64,000 nucleotides of DNA. Origin: Pseudomonas simiae (GTDB taxonomy: Bacteria; Pseudomonadota; Gammaproteobacteria; Pseudomonadales; Pseudomonadaceae). The notes beneath the pieces are model-generated. The model was given only the letters and a program-made list of their open reading frames with translations, did not search any database and was not told where the DNA came from. Every line of letters starts with the position of its first letter. The stretch's first letter is position 1. Positions 17,786 through 27,093 of the stretch are shown piece by piece. The DNA lies in assembly GCF_900111895.1 (NCBI RefSeq), contig NZ_FOKB01000015.1:1-64000 (forward strand). Reading direction: 5' to 3'. Both the position numbers and the translations under genes were made by a program.

Positions 17786-19488
17786 TCAGAGCTTCGGCAA
17801 TTGGCCGATACGGCCCATCATTTCAGTCACGATCTGCAGGTCCAGCAGGAACTGGTCGACGGTCTTGAATTCGTAGTGGGTGTGGCCGGTGTACTTCACG
17901 TCGAGCCTTGCCAGGCCGAACTGCACGCCGTTGGGTAAATCATGTACCGAGGTGGAGCCGGCAGAGGAACCGAACTTGCGTTCCATGCCGAGGTTTTCGC
18001 TGGCAACGTCCAGTAAAGCCTTGACCCATTCTCCTTTAGGGTCGCGGTGCATCGGTTCGGTCATCAAGTAGTCCAGTCCCACGGAAATGCCGGTCTTCTG
18101 GCTCCAGATGCCCAACTTGTCGGCAATCTCGGCTTTGAGCTCGGCTAAGCGTTTTCCCTTCGGTATTCGCAGGTTGACGGTCAGGGTGAAGGTCTTTTCA
18201 TCCATTCCGATAAAGGTCAATGCTGTGGTCAGCGGCCCCATGAACGCGTCGGAAAAGCCAATGCCCAGTTTGCCGCCCAGATAATCCAGTCCCCAGTTGT
18301 CGGCGGCGTAGCGCGCCGCGTCGGAAATATGGTTTTGCTTGAGCGCGATTTTCCCGTCCAGGCTGTGGATGAAGCTCAACATCCTGGCGACCGGGTTCAC
18401 ACCGAATGCGGGCTCTGATGAGTGCGCGGACACGCCGGTCACGGTCAGCCTGACCTTCTCGTCAACGACCTGGGTGGTCACGTTGAAGTTTCCGCCATTT
18501 TGCCTCACATAGTCGTTGCCCGCCGCTTGCAGGCTGGCAGCCAATTCAACGGGATGTTCACTCACAAGCAGGGCAACCGATGTCAGCGGGATCTGATTGG
18601 CGGCAAGGCCTCCGGTGAGGGAGAGGATTTCGGCGCCGTCACCGTGCCATAGCCTTTCTCGGCTATCACCACGGGGTAACCGCCATCCAGTGCCACGTTG
18701 TAGTGAGGCGTTGGGTTGCGCTCAAAGTAGTAGGCGATCGCGTTGCCGGCGATTTCCTCAGTGGTGTCGATCAGCAGCTTGAAGTTTCTGGCCAACGGCA
18801 ACTGCTCTTCCTGGATGACTTTCATCGCGTAGAGCGCCACCACGATACCGTTCTTGTCATCCTCCGTACCCCGGCCATACAAGCGGTTACCGATTTGCGT
18901 GACCTTGAACGGGTCGAGTCGGGTGCCGTCTTCCAATACCCAGTTCTGCGGGTTGGCGGGCACTACGTCGACATGCGCGTGAATGCCCACGACTTCATCA
19001 CCGGCACCGTTCAGGGATATCTCATAAACGCGATTGTCGATGTTGCGAAAGGCCAGGTTGAATGATTCTGCCAAGTGCTTGAGTGTGTTTGCGATCTTGA
19101 TGAATTCGGGGTTGTCATGCTGGGCAACGCCCTCCACGCGAAAGGTCGGGATGGCCACCAGTTCGCGCAGGGTTTCAAGGGCGGCGTCGCCGTATTTCAA
19201 TCGGGCGTATAGACCAAGCAGGCGATGAATCTGGTTTTGCTGCTCGGTGGATAGAGCCTTGCCGCCAAGGAAACCGCTGATTGCCGGGCCGAGGTCGCTG
19301 CCTATGGGGAGGTTGTCCATGCCCAGCCGCTCCAGGAACCCACGGAAGTCTGTGGGTGGTGTCTCGCTGAAGTGCGTGAGGATGGTGGTGCTTTGCTGCG
19401 GGGAGATAGCGGCCTGCGCGGGTGGGATAAGCAGAAAGAGGGAGGCGACCAGAGCGACGGCGAGCAGGTGCTTAAGTGATGCCTTCAT
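17786..19488 (-). pseudogene. M20 peptidase gene broken by an out-of-frame deletion
   Basis: This is the tandem paralogue of the intact gene at 19687-21426. The first part reads from MKASLKHLLAVALVASL (signal peptide) through the M20 metal motifs GIHAHVDVVPA and GRGTEDDKNG, then stops at 18583. The second part (17786-18565) reads to the normal C-terminus in another frame. The break is near 18637-18642: the intact copy has about 12 residues between GYGTV and GAEI where this copy has two bases, so about 34 bp are missing. All other domains align, so the loss appears recent. The last 110 bases are almost identical to the intact copy. Confidence 0.88.
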
Positions 19489-19610
19489 TGTTGTGGCACT
19501 CCTATCTTCGTAGGCAGTTGAAAGTGCCTGCCGAAGCTAACACCGCGAAGCGGAGGTAGGGGTGTTCAAAACAGAATCAGGTATTTCCTACGCGCATCTT
19601 CCCCTGAAAA

Positions 19611-19640
19611 AAACGCCGCTCAGTCATGAGCGGCATTTTT
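19611..19640 (-). terminator. Terminator of the intact M20 peptidase gene
   Basis: GCCGCTCA (19615-19622), loop GTCA, TGAGCGGC (19627-19634), with an A-run on the left that becomes the T-run on the minus strand. It lies downstream of the intact gene and upstream of the pseudogene. Confidence 0.75.
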
Positions 19641-19686
19641 GTTTGCATGCGCCAGAGTTGCCAGGGCGCTGGGGCCATCGCGTGGC

Positions 19687-21426
19687 TCAGAGCTTCGGCA
19701 GTTGGCCGATACGGCCCATCATTTCAGTCACGATCTGCAGGTCCAGCAGGAACTGGTCGACGGTCTTGAATTCGTTGTCGGTGTGCCCGGTGTACTTCAC
19801 TTCCGGACGCGCCAGGCCGAATTGCACGCCGTTGGGCAGTTCATGCACGGAGGTCGCGCCGGCCGATGTGCCGAACGTGTGATCCATGCCCAGGTTTTCG
19901 CTGGCCACCGCCAACAGCGCTTTGACCCACTCACCTTCAGGGTTGCGGTACATCGGTTCGGCCACCGAGTAGGTGAAGTCCACTTTGACCTTGGTTTTCT
20001 TGTCCCAGGCGCTCAGCTTGTCGGCGATCTCGGCCTTGAGTTTTTCCGGCGACTTGCCCTTCGGCACGCGCAGGTTCACCGCCAGCTTGAAGGCTTTGTC
20101 ATCCAGGCCGACAAAGGTCAGCGAAGTGGTCAGCGGGCCCATGAACTCATCGGAGAAGCCCACGCCCAGCTTGCCGCCCAAGTAGTCCAGGCCCCAGTTG
20201 TCGGATGCATAACGGGCGGCGTCAGTGATGTGGTTGTGCTTGAGGGCGATCTTGCCATCGACGCTGTGAATCAGCTCCAGCATGCGCGCCACTGGGTTGA
20301 CCCCGGATTCCGGCTCGGACGAGTGCGCGGACACGCCGGTGACGGTCAGCTTGACGTCTTTGCCATCGACCTTGGTGGCCACTTCAAAATCACCACCGTT
20401 GCGCTTGGCGTATTCGGTGCCGGCCTTCTGCAGGCTGGCGGCCAATTCGGCAGGCTTGTCGCTGACGAACGTTGCCACCGAGGCCGACGGAATCTGGTTG
20501 GTGGCCATGCCGCCGGTCATCGCGATGATTTCCGCGCCTTTGCCTTCACCCTTGCGACGCGGGAAGGTAGCCATCACCGTGCCGTAGCCTTTCTCGGCAA
20601 TCACCACCGGGTAGCCGCCGTCCAGCGCCAGGTTGTACTGCGGTGTCGGGTTCTTTTCGAAGTAATACGGAATCGCGTCGCCGGAAGTTTCTTCGGTGGT
20701 GTCCACCAGCAGCTTGAAATTGCGCGCCAGCGGCAGTTTTTCTTCCTTGATCACCTTCATGGCATACATCGCTACCACGATGCCGTTCTTGTCATCCTCG
20801 GTGCCACGTCCGTACATGCGGTCGCCGATCAGCGTGACCTTGAACGGATCGAGCTTGGTGCCGTCTTTCAGCACCCAATTTTCCGGCGTCACCGGCACCA
20901 CATCGGCGTGGGCGTGGATGCCGACCACTTCGTCACCGCTGCCTTCCAGGGATATTTCGTACACACGGTTGTCGATGTTGCGAAAGTTCAGGTTAAAGGC
21001 CTTGGCCAGGTCCTGGATCTTGCCGGCAATCTTGATGAATTCCGGGTTCTTGTATTGCGGCAGACCGTCGACATTAAAGGTCGGGATTTCCACCAGCTCG
21101 CGCAGGGTTTCGGTGGCGGCCTTGCCGTATTTCACACGGGTGTAGATGCCGAGCAGGCGATTGATTTCGTTCTGCTGGTCGGCGCTCAGGGTTTTATTGT
21201 CGAGGAAGGCATTGATCGCCGGGCCCACGTCGCTGGTTTTGCCCATGTTGCCCTTGGCCAGTGTGCCGAGGAAACCGCGAAAATCGGTGACGGACGTTTC
21301 GCTGAAACTCTTGAGAATCGCCGTGCTCTGGTCTGGAGTGATGTTAGCGAACGCGGGGCTGGATAGGGCCGAGAGGCTCGCGGCGAACAGGGTGGCAGCC
21401 GCCAATTGCTTGAGTGGGAAGTGCAT
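19687..21426 (-). CDS. Secreted M20-family metallopeptidase (dipeptidase type)
   Basis: 579 aa from the ATG at 21426. An upstream in-frame ATG at 21438 abuts the AAGGA and is less likely. The start chosen gives a clean signal peptide (MHFPLKQLAAATLFAASL ... AFA), so the enzyme is periplasmic or secreted. M20 zinc motifs are present: GIHAHADVVP, GRGTEDDKNG, DTTEETSGD, ALDGGYP and a late YTGHTDNEFK. An inserted dimerisation domain lies between them. M20 enzymes of this kind cleave di- or tripeptides with two zinc ions. The substrate is not evident. A terminator follows at 19611. Confidence 0.9.
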   Translation of the reverse strand: MHFPLKQLAAATLFAASLSALSSPAFANITPDQSTAILKSFSETSVTDFRGFLGTLAKGNMGKTSDVGPAINAFLDNKTLSADQQNEINRLLGIYTRVKYGKAATETLRELVEIPTFNVDGLPQYKNPEFIKIAGKIQDLAKAFNLNFRNIDNRVYEISLEGSGDEVVGIHAHADVVPVTPENWVLKDGTKLDPFKVTLIGDRMYGRGTEDDKNGIVVAMYAMKVIKEEKLPLARNFKLLVDTTEETSGDAIPYYFEKNPTPQYNLALDGGYPVVIAEKGYGTVMATFPRRKGEGKGAEIIAMTGGMATNQIPSASVATFVSDKPAELAASLQKAGTEYAKRNGGDFEVATKVDGKDVKLTVTGVSAHSSEPESGVNPVARMLELIHSVDGKIALKHNHITDAARYASDNWGLDYLGGKLGVGFSDEFMGPLTTSLTFVGLDDKAFKLAVNLRVPKGKSPEKLKAEIADKLSAWDKKTKVKVDFTYSVAEPMYRNPEGEWVKALLAVASENLGMDHTFGTSAGATSVHELPNGVQFGLARPEVKYTGHTDNEFKTVDQFLLDLQIVTEMMGRIGQLPKL

Positions 21427-21521
21427 GGAGAGACGCATTCCTTTGCAGGTAGTGAGTGGGAAGTTTCTGATCAATCTGTCAGAAACATTTCCACACACTA
21501 CCACTACTCAGGTGCCACTGG

Positions 21522-22739
21522 TCAATGCTGGCCAGGGTGGGGCTCGGGGTACTCCTCGGTCACGTTCAAGGCTCTAGCGTAGGGCCCATCCCACAATTGC
21601 GCATGCAATTCCCCGACACGCTTGGCCATCGCTTCGCTGCGCATCACCACTTCCAGGTTGCGCGAATTATCCAGATACCCGCCCAACCAGTTACTGGTGC
21701 CGATCCAGGCAACCTGGCCGTCGATCTCCATGGTCTTGCTGTGGATCACCCGCGCATACGGGATAAAGCCTTGCTTGGCTTGCGGCAGGGTGACGATCTT
21801 GACTTGGACGTTGGGCAACACCGACAGGCTTTTGAGGTAGGGCAGTTCCAGCGCGTCGGTGTTCCAGTTGGACACCATCAGCTCTATCGACACCCCACGT
21901 GCCGCTGCCGCGCGCACGGCGTTGTCGATCACCGCGTAGTACGGACGCGTCTTGTCGGGTCCGTAGGACAGCGGCGCGTAGTCCAACAGTTGCACGCGCA
22001 CCTCGTGCTTCGCTTCGTTCAGCAGGCGTGGCAGTTCCAACTGTGAGTCGCCCACGCCCGGTGGGTTGTAGCGTTGCGGGCTGGCGACCAGGTAGTTGCC
22101 GGTGCGCGGTGGTGCATTGCGTGTGGCAGGCAGCGGCACCGGTTGGTTGTCGGTCAAGGCCTGCTGGGCTTTCCAGTCCTGCTCGAAGATCGCTTGCACC
22201 TGGCTTACCACGGTCGGGTCGGTGATGCGCAGCCCGGTTTCGTGGATGTGTTCCAGTGAGCGCCAATCGAAATTCTGGCTGCCCACGAAGGCCTGCTTGC
22301 CGTCCACTACCAAGTATTTGGCGTGGATGATGCCGCCGCTCACGCGCGCGTAGGGCAACACACGAAAGGTCAGGTTGGGGATCGCCCGCAAGCGTTCCAG
22401 AGTGGAGGCTTCCGACAACTTGATGCCTTTTTCTTCCAGCAGAAAGCGAATCTTCACACCGCGTTTACCGGCGGCTTCCAGGCGTTCAATCACGCGGTCC
22501 ATCACCGAGCCCGGGTGATCGACGGCGTAGAATTGGCCGATATCGATGCTGCTTTTTGCACCGTCGAACAGTTCGCTCCATACCGGGCCCGGTTGACGCA
22601 AGTCGTCGGTGCCGAGGGCGGTGTCCACCGGCACGGTGTGCACCAGTTCAAACCCCGGAATCGAAAAGTCCGCCTGGACCAGCGGACTCATGAGCAAGCC
22701 TGCCAGGCCTGCAATGCGCAATTTCAAGGAAACGGACAT
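21522..22739 (-). CDS. Secreted phospholipase D-like protein with two HKD motifs
   Basis: About 405 aa with a signal peptide (MSVSLKLRIAGLAGLLMSPLVQA) when started at 22739, which has GGGA upstream. The ATG at 22751 lacks a binding site. Both HxKx4D motifs are complete: IHAKYLVVDGKQAFVGSQNFDWRS and, about 190 residues later, IHSKTMEIDGQVAWIGTSNWLGG. Each carries the downstream GSxNF/GTSNW signature, so it should be an active PLD-superfamily phosphodiesterase of the envelope. It is the last gene of a leftward operon with a full TonB system, which suggests it releases something the receptor then imports. That link is inference. Confidence 0.88.
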   Translation of the reverse strand: MSVSLKLRIAGLAGLLMSPLVQADFSIPGFELVHTVPVDTALGTDDLRQPGPVWSELFDGAKSSIDIGQFYAVDHPGSVMDRVIERLEAAGKRGVKIRFLLEEKGIKLSEASTLERLRAIPNLTFRVLPYARVSGGIIHAKYLVVDGKQAFVGSQNFDWRSLEHIHETGLRITDPTVVSQVQAIFEQDWKAQQALTDNQPVPLPATRNAPPRTGNYLVASPQRYNPPGVGDSQLELPRLLNEAKHEVRVQLLDYAPLSYGPDKTRPYYAVIDNAVRAAAARGVSIELMVSNWNTDALELPYLKSLSVLPNVQVKIVTLPQAKQGFIPYARVIHSKTMEIDGQVAWIGTSNWLGGYLDNSRNLEVVMRSEAMAKRVGELHAQLWDGPYARALNVTEEYPEPHPGQH

Positions 22740-22792
22740 AGGGATTCCCATCGGAAAAGAAAAGCGGGCGCATTGCGCGCCCGCTGTTACGG

Positions 22793-23446
22793 TTACGCCG
22801 TGCGGCTGTGCAGCGGCGTCGGCACCAGGTGCGGCACTTCACTCTGCACGCGGGCGCCGGTGGCGGCGCGGATCAGCAGGATTTTCAGCTGATCGTTGAT
22901 GCGTTCCAGGCTGTCCTGGAAGAAGTTGTGGAACACCACGCAGAACAGCGCGATGGCGATCCCCAGGCCGGTGGCGAACAAGGCCGTCCCGATACCACCG
23001 GAAATCTGCCCTGGATCAGACACACCCGCCGTGGCCAGCGCCTTGAAGGTGTCGATAATGCCGAGGATGGTGCCCAGCAAACCCAACAGCGGGGCGGCGG
23101 TGGTGATGGTTTCGATGATCCACAGGCTGCGGGCCAGTGGCGCACGAGTGGTCAGGTATTGGGTTTCGATCACGTCATCCAGGTCCTTGCGCGAACCTTG
23201 CGAGGCTTTCTGTGCCAGGACCGGCAACACCATGCTCAGCGGCAGGCTGTCACGGCGGATCAGGCTTTCCGGCAGGTCGCGCTCGCTGTGCACATTGGCG
23301 CCCAGCACCTCGGTCAGCGCACGGGCTTGCCTGCGTACATAGGCGAAGTAAATCCCGCGTTCGATGGTGATAAAGATCGCGATGGCCATCGCGGCATACA
23401 TCACATAAAAGGTGATGTCGTGGAGCAGGTTCATGTCCATGTTCAC
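22793..23446 (-). CDS. exbB: ExbB/TolQ-family proton channel subunit
   Basis: A 217-aa inner-membrane protein with three predicted transmembrane helices: one N-terminal (FYVMYAAMAIAIFITIERGIYFAYV) and two around 105-135 and 150-178. It has the ExbB signature TAAPLLGLLGTILGIIDTF ... GIGTALFATGLGIAIAL. It supplies the proton-driven motor with ExbD and TonB, both encoded upstream in the same operon. Unusually, exbB is separated from exbD-tonB by the receptor gene. Confidence 0.93.
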   Translation of the reverse strand: MNMDMNLLHDITFYVMYAAMAIAIFITIERGIYFAYVRRQARALTEVLGANVHSERDLPESLIRRDSLPLSMVLPVLAQKASQGSRKDLDDVIETQYLTTRAPLARSLWIIETITTAAPLLGLLGTILGIIDTFKALATAGVSDPGQISGGIGTALFATGLGIAIALFCVVFHNFFQDSLERINDQLKILLIRAATGARVQSEVPHLVPTPLHSRTA

Positions 23447-23457
23447 TTACCTCGCAA

Positions 23458-25740
23458 TTAGAAGTTGGCTTCCAGGGAAACCGTCACGGTGCGTTCCAGG
23501 CCTACGATGTAGGCAGGGTCGCCGTCGCGGAAACCGCTGTAGCTGGCCGCGTTGGTCTTGGTGGTGTAGACGCCGTCCAGGTATTTCTTGTCGAACAGGT
23601 TGTCGACGTTCAGGCGCAGGGTCGCGTCCTTGACCACCTTTTTGTCCACCGGCAGGTAAATACCCGCGCCGGCGTTGAACACGGTGCGGCCGGAGATGGC
23701 TTCGTCGTTGGTCAGGTCGCCGTAGAGCTTGCTGGTGTACTTGCCGCCGAAGGTGCCGTAGAAACGACCGTCGTCGTAGCCGATGTTGGCGGCCAGCATG
23801 TTTTTCGGCACGTTGGCGAACTGCTTGCCGCTGGTGGGCAACACGATGGCTTTGCCGGCGTTGTAGACGGTCAGGTCGTCTTGCTGCTCGGCCTTGGTGT
23901 AGGTGTAGGAGGTGTAGTAGTTGAAGTGATTCGGCAACAGGCCGCTCCACTCCAGCTCCAGGCCGCTGTTGTTGACGGAGCCGGCGTTGATGTCGGCGAA
24001 GTCGCCGTTGATGTCGCGCGACGACACCTGGCGATCCTTGAACTGCATGTAGAACAAAGTGGCGGCTACGGTCATGTCTTCATCGGTGTAACGCCAGCCC
24101 AACTCATGGTTCCAGCTGGTTTCCGGCTTGGAGTCGATGGAGCCGACGCCTTTGTCGTACAGCACGTAGTTCTGCGGGATGCGCATGTTGCGCGACAGGC
24201 TGTAGAACAACTGGTCGCGTTCGTCCAACTGGTATTTCAGGCCGGCGTTGGGCAGCAACTTGTTGTAGGTCTGGTTACGTTTTTCCGGCTGCTCGGTGAG
24301 GCTGCCGTGGTTGGTGCCGTCGCGCTTGACGTTCATGTAGGCCAGGCCCGCGATCAGGGTCCAGTCCGAGTTGATGTACCAGGTGTCCTGGGCCCAGACC
24401 TTCTGCGCCGGGGTGATGGTGAAGCGGTCGCGACCCTGGATGGTGTTGCCGTTGGCATCGGCCACGGCGTCGTTGGAATCCGGCCAGGTGTCCACCGGCT
24501 TGCCATTGGACTTGAGCGGAATGAACGGCTGGGTCTGGCTTTGGCGTGCGCGTTCGTACCAGTAGCCGACTTGCAGGCTGTGGTCGCCCAGGTCCCAGTT
24601 CAGTTTGGTGGTGATGCCCGGACGCCAGGTCTGGGTGCGCGAAGGGCGGTAGTACACACCGCTGTTCGGGGTGCCGTCGGCGTTGTATTGGGCGCCGGTG
24701 GGCAGGTTGCCCAGGTCGAATACGCCACCCTGGTTCGAGCCGCGGTTCAGCGCATAGCTGGACGAGCCGACACCGCTGCCGTTACCCCAGTAGTAATACG
24801 GGATCACCGACAGCGCGAGGTTGTCCGCCAGTTTGAACTGGGTATTGAGCACGGCGGTGAACGTCTGGAACGGGTTCTGCGCCAGCGCGTAGTAGCTGTT
24901 GTACTTGCCGTTGCTGCCCACGGTAGGTGTGGCGGGGTAGGGGTCGTACTTGCGGCCGTTCTGCTGGTACTGGGCCTTGGTCAGTTGGCTGTAGCTGTTG
25001 TTGTCCTGCTCGTGGTACTTGAGAATCAGGTTGGCGGTGTTGCCATCGCCAGCGTCGAAGAAGCTGTTCCATTCGACCTTGTCCGCGCGCACGGCGCCCG
25101 AACCGCGCCACATCTGGCCTTCGGTATGCGACGCCGACAACCAGTTGCTCAGGCCGTTGATCTCGCCGGTATTGAGACGGGCAAAGGTCTTGCGCGTGGC
25201 GTTGCTGCCCATCACCTGTTTGACGAATGCCCCGGTTTCCTTGGTCGGGCGAATGGTCACGATGCCGATGTTGCCGCCGCTGGAACCGATGTGCGGACCG
25301 TCGGCTTCCGAGGAACCCTGGGTGACGAAAATCTGCTCAATGTTTTCCGGGTCGCCCAACAGGTTGGAGTACAGCGCGTAGTTGCCCGAGTCGTTGATCG
25401 GCATGCCGTCCACCGACATTCCCACCTGGTCGGAGTTGAGCCCGCGCATGGTGAAACGAAAGCCGGACAGGCCAGTGTTGTCTTCGCTGGAAATGTTCAA
25501 GCCTGGGGTGTACTTGAGCTTGTCCACGGCGTTGCCGGTGGCGGTCTGTTTATCCAGCGCTTCCTTGGTTACGGTGGAGCGGCCCTTGATGCTTTCCTCC
25601 TGCACCATGTAGCCGCCACCTGCCGTGGCTTTGCCCTGAACCCCAATAGTCCCGACGTCGCTGTTGTTGGTGTCGGCCATGACCATTCCCTGGCCCATGC
25701 TTGCGGCAACGAGTGCCAGATGAATCCGTGTGAACCTCAT
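23458..25740 (-). CDS. TonB-dependent outer-membrane receptor
   Basis: 760 aa with a signal peptide ending near MVMA. A plug domain is present (STVTKEALDKQTATGNAVDKLKYTPG ... FTMRGLNSDQVGMSVDGMPI), followed by a 22-strand-type barrel that ends in the aromatic terminus SLEANF. It moves a substrate across the outer membrane using TonB/ExbBD energy. The substrate cannot be read from sequence. No sigma-factor signalling extension is seen at the N-terminus. Its placement between its own tonB and exbB, with a phospholipase-D-like gene after them, indicates a dedicated uptake system. Confidence 0.93.
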   Translation of the reverse strand: MRFTRIHLALVAASMGQGMVMADTNNSDVGTIGVQGKATAGGGYMVQEESIKGRSTVTKEALDKQTATGNAVDKLKYTPGLNISSEDNTGLSGFRFTMRGLNSDQVGMSVDGMPINDSGNYALYSNLLGDPENIEQIFVTQGSSEADGPHIGSSGGNIGIVTIRPTKETGAFVKQVMGSNATRKTFARLNTGEINGLSNWLSASHTEGQMWRGSGAVRADKVEWNSFFDAGDGNTANLILKYHEQDNNSYSQLTKAQYQQNGRKYDPYPATPTVGSNGKYNSYYALAQNPFQTFTAVLNTQFKLADNLALSVIPYYYWGNGSGVGSSSYALNRGSNQGGVFDLGNLPTGAQYNADGTPNSGVYYRPSRTQTWRPGITTKLNWDLGDHSLQVGYWYERARQSQTQPFIPLKSNGKPVDTWPDSNDAVADANGNTIQGRDRFTITPAQKVWAQDTWYINSDWTLIAGLAYMNVKRDGTNHGSLTEQPEKRNQTYNKLLPNAGLKYQLDERDQLFYSLSRNMRIPQNYVLYDKGVGSIDSKPETSWNHELGWRYTDEDMTVAATLFYMQFKDRQVSSRDINGDFADINAGSVNNSGLELEWSGLLPNHFNYYTSYTYTKAEQQDDLTVYNAGKAIVLPTSGKQFANVPKNMLAANIGYDDGRFYGTFGGKYTSKLYGDLTNDEAISGRTVFNAGAGIYLPVDKKVVKDATLRLNVDNLFDKKYLDGVYTTKTNAASYSGFRDGDPAYIVGLERTVTVSLEANF

Positions 25741-25764
25741 CTCTGTCGTCCTGGTGTCGGGTGC

Positions 25765-26493
25765 TTATTGCACGCTGTAGTTGAAGGTGGCGGTGAAGCG
25801 CTGCTCATTGCGGCCCCCGAAGGCTTGCTCGGGGAACGGCTTGACTTGCTTGATGCGACGCAAGCTGTTGGTGGCGGCCCGGTTGAGCAACATGCTCGAG
25901 GCCTGGGTTTGCAAGCCGGAGTCGAGAACCCGGCCCTGGCGATCGACCAGCAACCAGACCACCACTTCGCCGGTCGGGCGTTCGAGGGAGGCCTGACGCC
26001 CGGTGGGATACTGCTTGTAGGTGTCCAACTCGTTGCGCAGCCCCTTGAGATAGCCGCCTTCCAGTGCTTGGCCATCGACCTTAGGTGGCGCAGGCGGCGC
26101 GGGCGTCGGCGCGACCTGTGCCACAGCCGCCGGTGCCGGTTTGGCAGTGACCGGTGGCGGAGCCGGTGCAGGTGTCGGTTGGGCGACTACGGGCTTGGGC
26201 ACAGGTTTCGGCTTGGGCTCATGCTTGGGTTTGGGCAGCGGTTTTGGCGGCGGTGGCGGCGGGGCTGGCTCGGCCTCTTCATCCTCGATCACCGGCGGTG
26301 GCGGCGCTTGTTCCACCACCGGCTCCGGGATCACTTCCGGCTCCGGCTCGACCAACGCCAACTCGACCGCCGATTCGTCATAAACCGGCTCGACCTTCAA
26401 CGTCTGGGACTGGATACCCACTGCAATCAGGACCAGGGCGATCAGGGCCGGAACGCTGCCCACCAGCTGACGCGCACGAAACAATACGTACAT
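25765..26493 (-). CDS. tonB: TonB-type energy transducer
   Basis: A 242-aa protein with an N-terminal membrane anchor (ALIALVLIAVGI) and a long Pro/Lys/Glu-rich spacer from about 50 to 135 (EPEPEVIPEPV, PPPPPPKPLPKPKHEPKPKP). The C-terminal TonB domain has the family features YPTGRQAS, VWLLVDRQGRVLDSGL and the closing TFNYSVQ. It connects the ExbB-ExbD motor to the receptor encoded next. Its start is two bases after the exbD stop. Confidence 0.93.
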   Translation of the reverse strand: MYVLFRARQLVGSVPALIALVLIAVGIQSQTLKVEPVYDESAVELALVEPEPEVIPEPVVEQAPPPPVIEDEEAEPAPPPPPPKPLPKPKHEPKPKPVPKPVVAQPTPAPAPPPVTAKPAPAAVAQVAPTPAPPAPPKVDGQALEGGYLKGLRNELDTYKQYPTGRQASLERPTGEVVVWLLVDRQGRVLDSGLQTQASSMLLNRAATNSLRRIKQVKPFPEQAFGGRNEQRFTATFNYSVQ

Positions 26494-26495
26494 GA

Positions 26496-26903
26496 TCAGG
26501 ACTTACGCGTAGCAATGGACACGGAGGTAAAGCCACCCAGGCGCAGGGTGTCCATCACTTCCACCAGGCGCGAAACCTCCACGCCTTTGTCGCTGTTAAC
26601 GATGATGGTCGACTTGGTGTCGGGCTTTTCCGCCGCTTTCAGCGCCGGCACCAGCGCGTCGACCGTGAGGTCCTTGCCATCCAGTTGCAGCTGGCCTTCC
26701 AGGCCCAGTGTCAGGATGAATTTGTTCTGTGGTTTGAGCTGCTGCGAACTGCTGGCGCTGGGCAGTTGCGTCTTCATGCCGAGGGCCGGAATCACGTTCA
26801 GGCTCACGAGTACGAAAAACACCAGGAGGAACATCATCACGTCGATCATCGGGATCAGTTCGATGTGCGCCTTGCGTTTTTTCGGTTCGTCCCAGGTTCT
26901 CAT
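26496..26903 (-). CDS. exbD: ExbD-family biopolymer transport protein
   Basis: 135 aa with one N-terminal transmembrane helix that carries the functional Asp: LIPMIDVMMFLLVFFVL (Asp22). A periplasmic domain follows with the ExbD-type STIIVNSDKGVEVSRLVEVMD segment. It is the first gene of the leftward exbD-tonB-receptor-exbB-PLD operon. It partners the ExbB encoded 3 kb downstream. Confidence 0.93.
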   Translation of the reverse strand: MRTWDEPKKRKAHIELIPMIDVMMFLLVFFVLVSLNVIPALGMKTQLPSASSSQQLKPQNKFILTLGLEGQLQLDGKDLTVDALVPALKAAEKPDTKSTIIVNSDKGVEVSRLVEVMDTLRLGGFTSVSIATRKS

Positions 26904-27093
26904 TCCGCTACCCCGTTATTGAATTAGGGGCGACACGCTAACAACCAAAAATGACCGATTGGTTAACTTTAATTGACGTTTTGAGGGCTCTAGGACGCGT
27001 CTTACAGGCGAATCTCAAGACATTTTTGTGACGTAACAGAATTGACATGTGGCAGGAGCACTCTCAAAAACTTTACTTCGAGGGCCCCTGGAA
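26904..27093. promoter_or_regulatory. Divergent region between the TonB operon and the GNAT/phoD genes
   Basis: 190 bases separate divergent starts at 26903 and 27094. The region is clearly A/T-rich (for example 26941-26990). I see no convincing Fur box. A weak PhoB-like pair, CGTCA-N6-TGTCT on the minus strand at 27017-27034, has half-sites 11 bp apart but deviates from consensus. Confidence 0.35.

Noticed and set aside
19639..21366. A 575-codon open frame antisense to the intact M20 gene
   Set aside because: Same mirror effect. The minus-strand frame carries all catalytic motifs and a signal peptide.
23881..26922. A very long open frame (1013 codons) on the plus strand across the TonB operon
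   Set aside because: It is antisense to four clear genes with recognised domains. Its composition (runs of Val/Gly/His) is the mirror of a GC-rich coding strand and it has no domain.
27017..27034. PhoB box in the TonB/phoD divergent region
   Set aside because: Half-sites are 11 bp apart but only CGTCA and TGTCT, too far from the consensus to call. A matrix scan would be needed.
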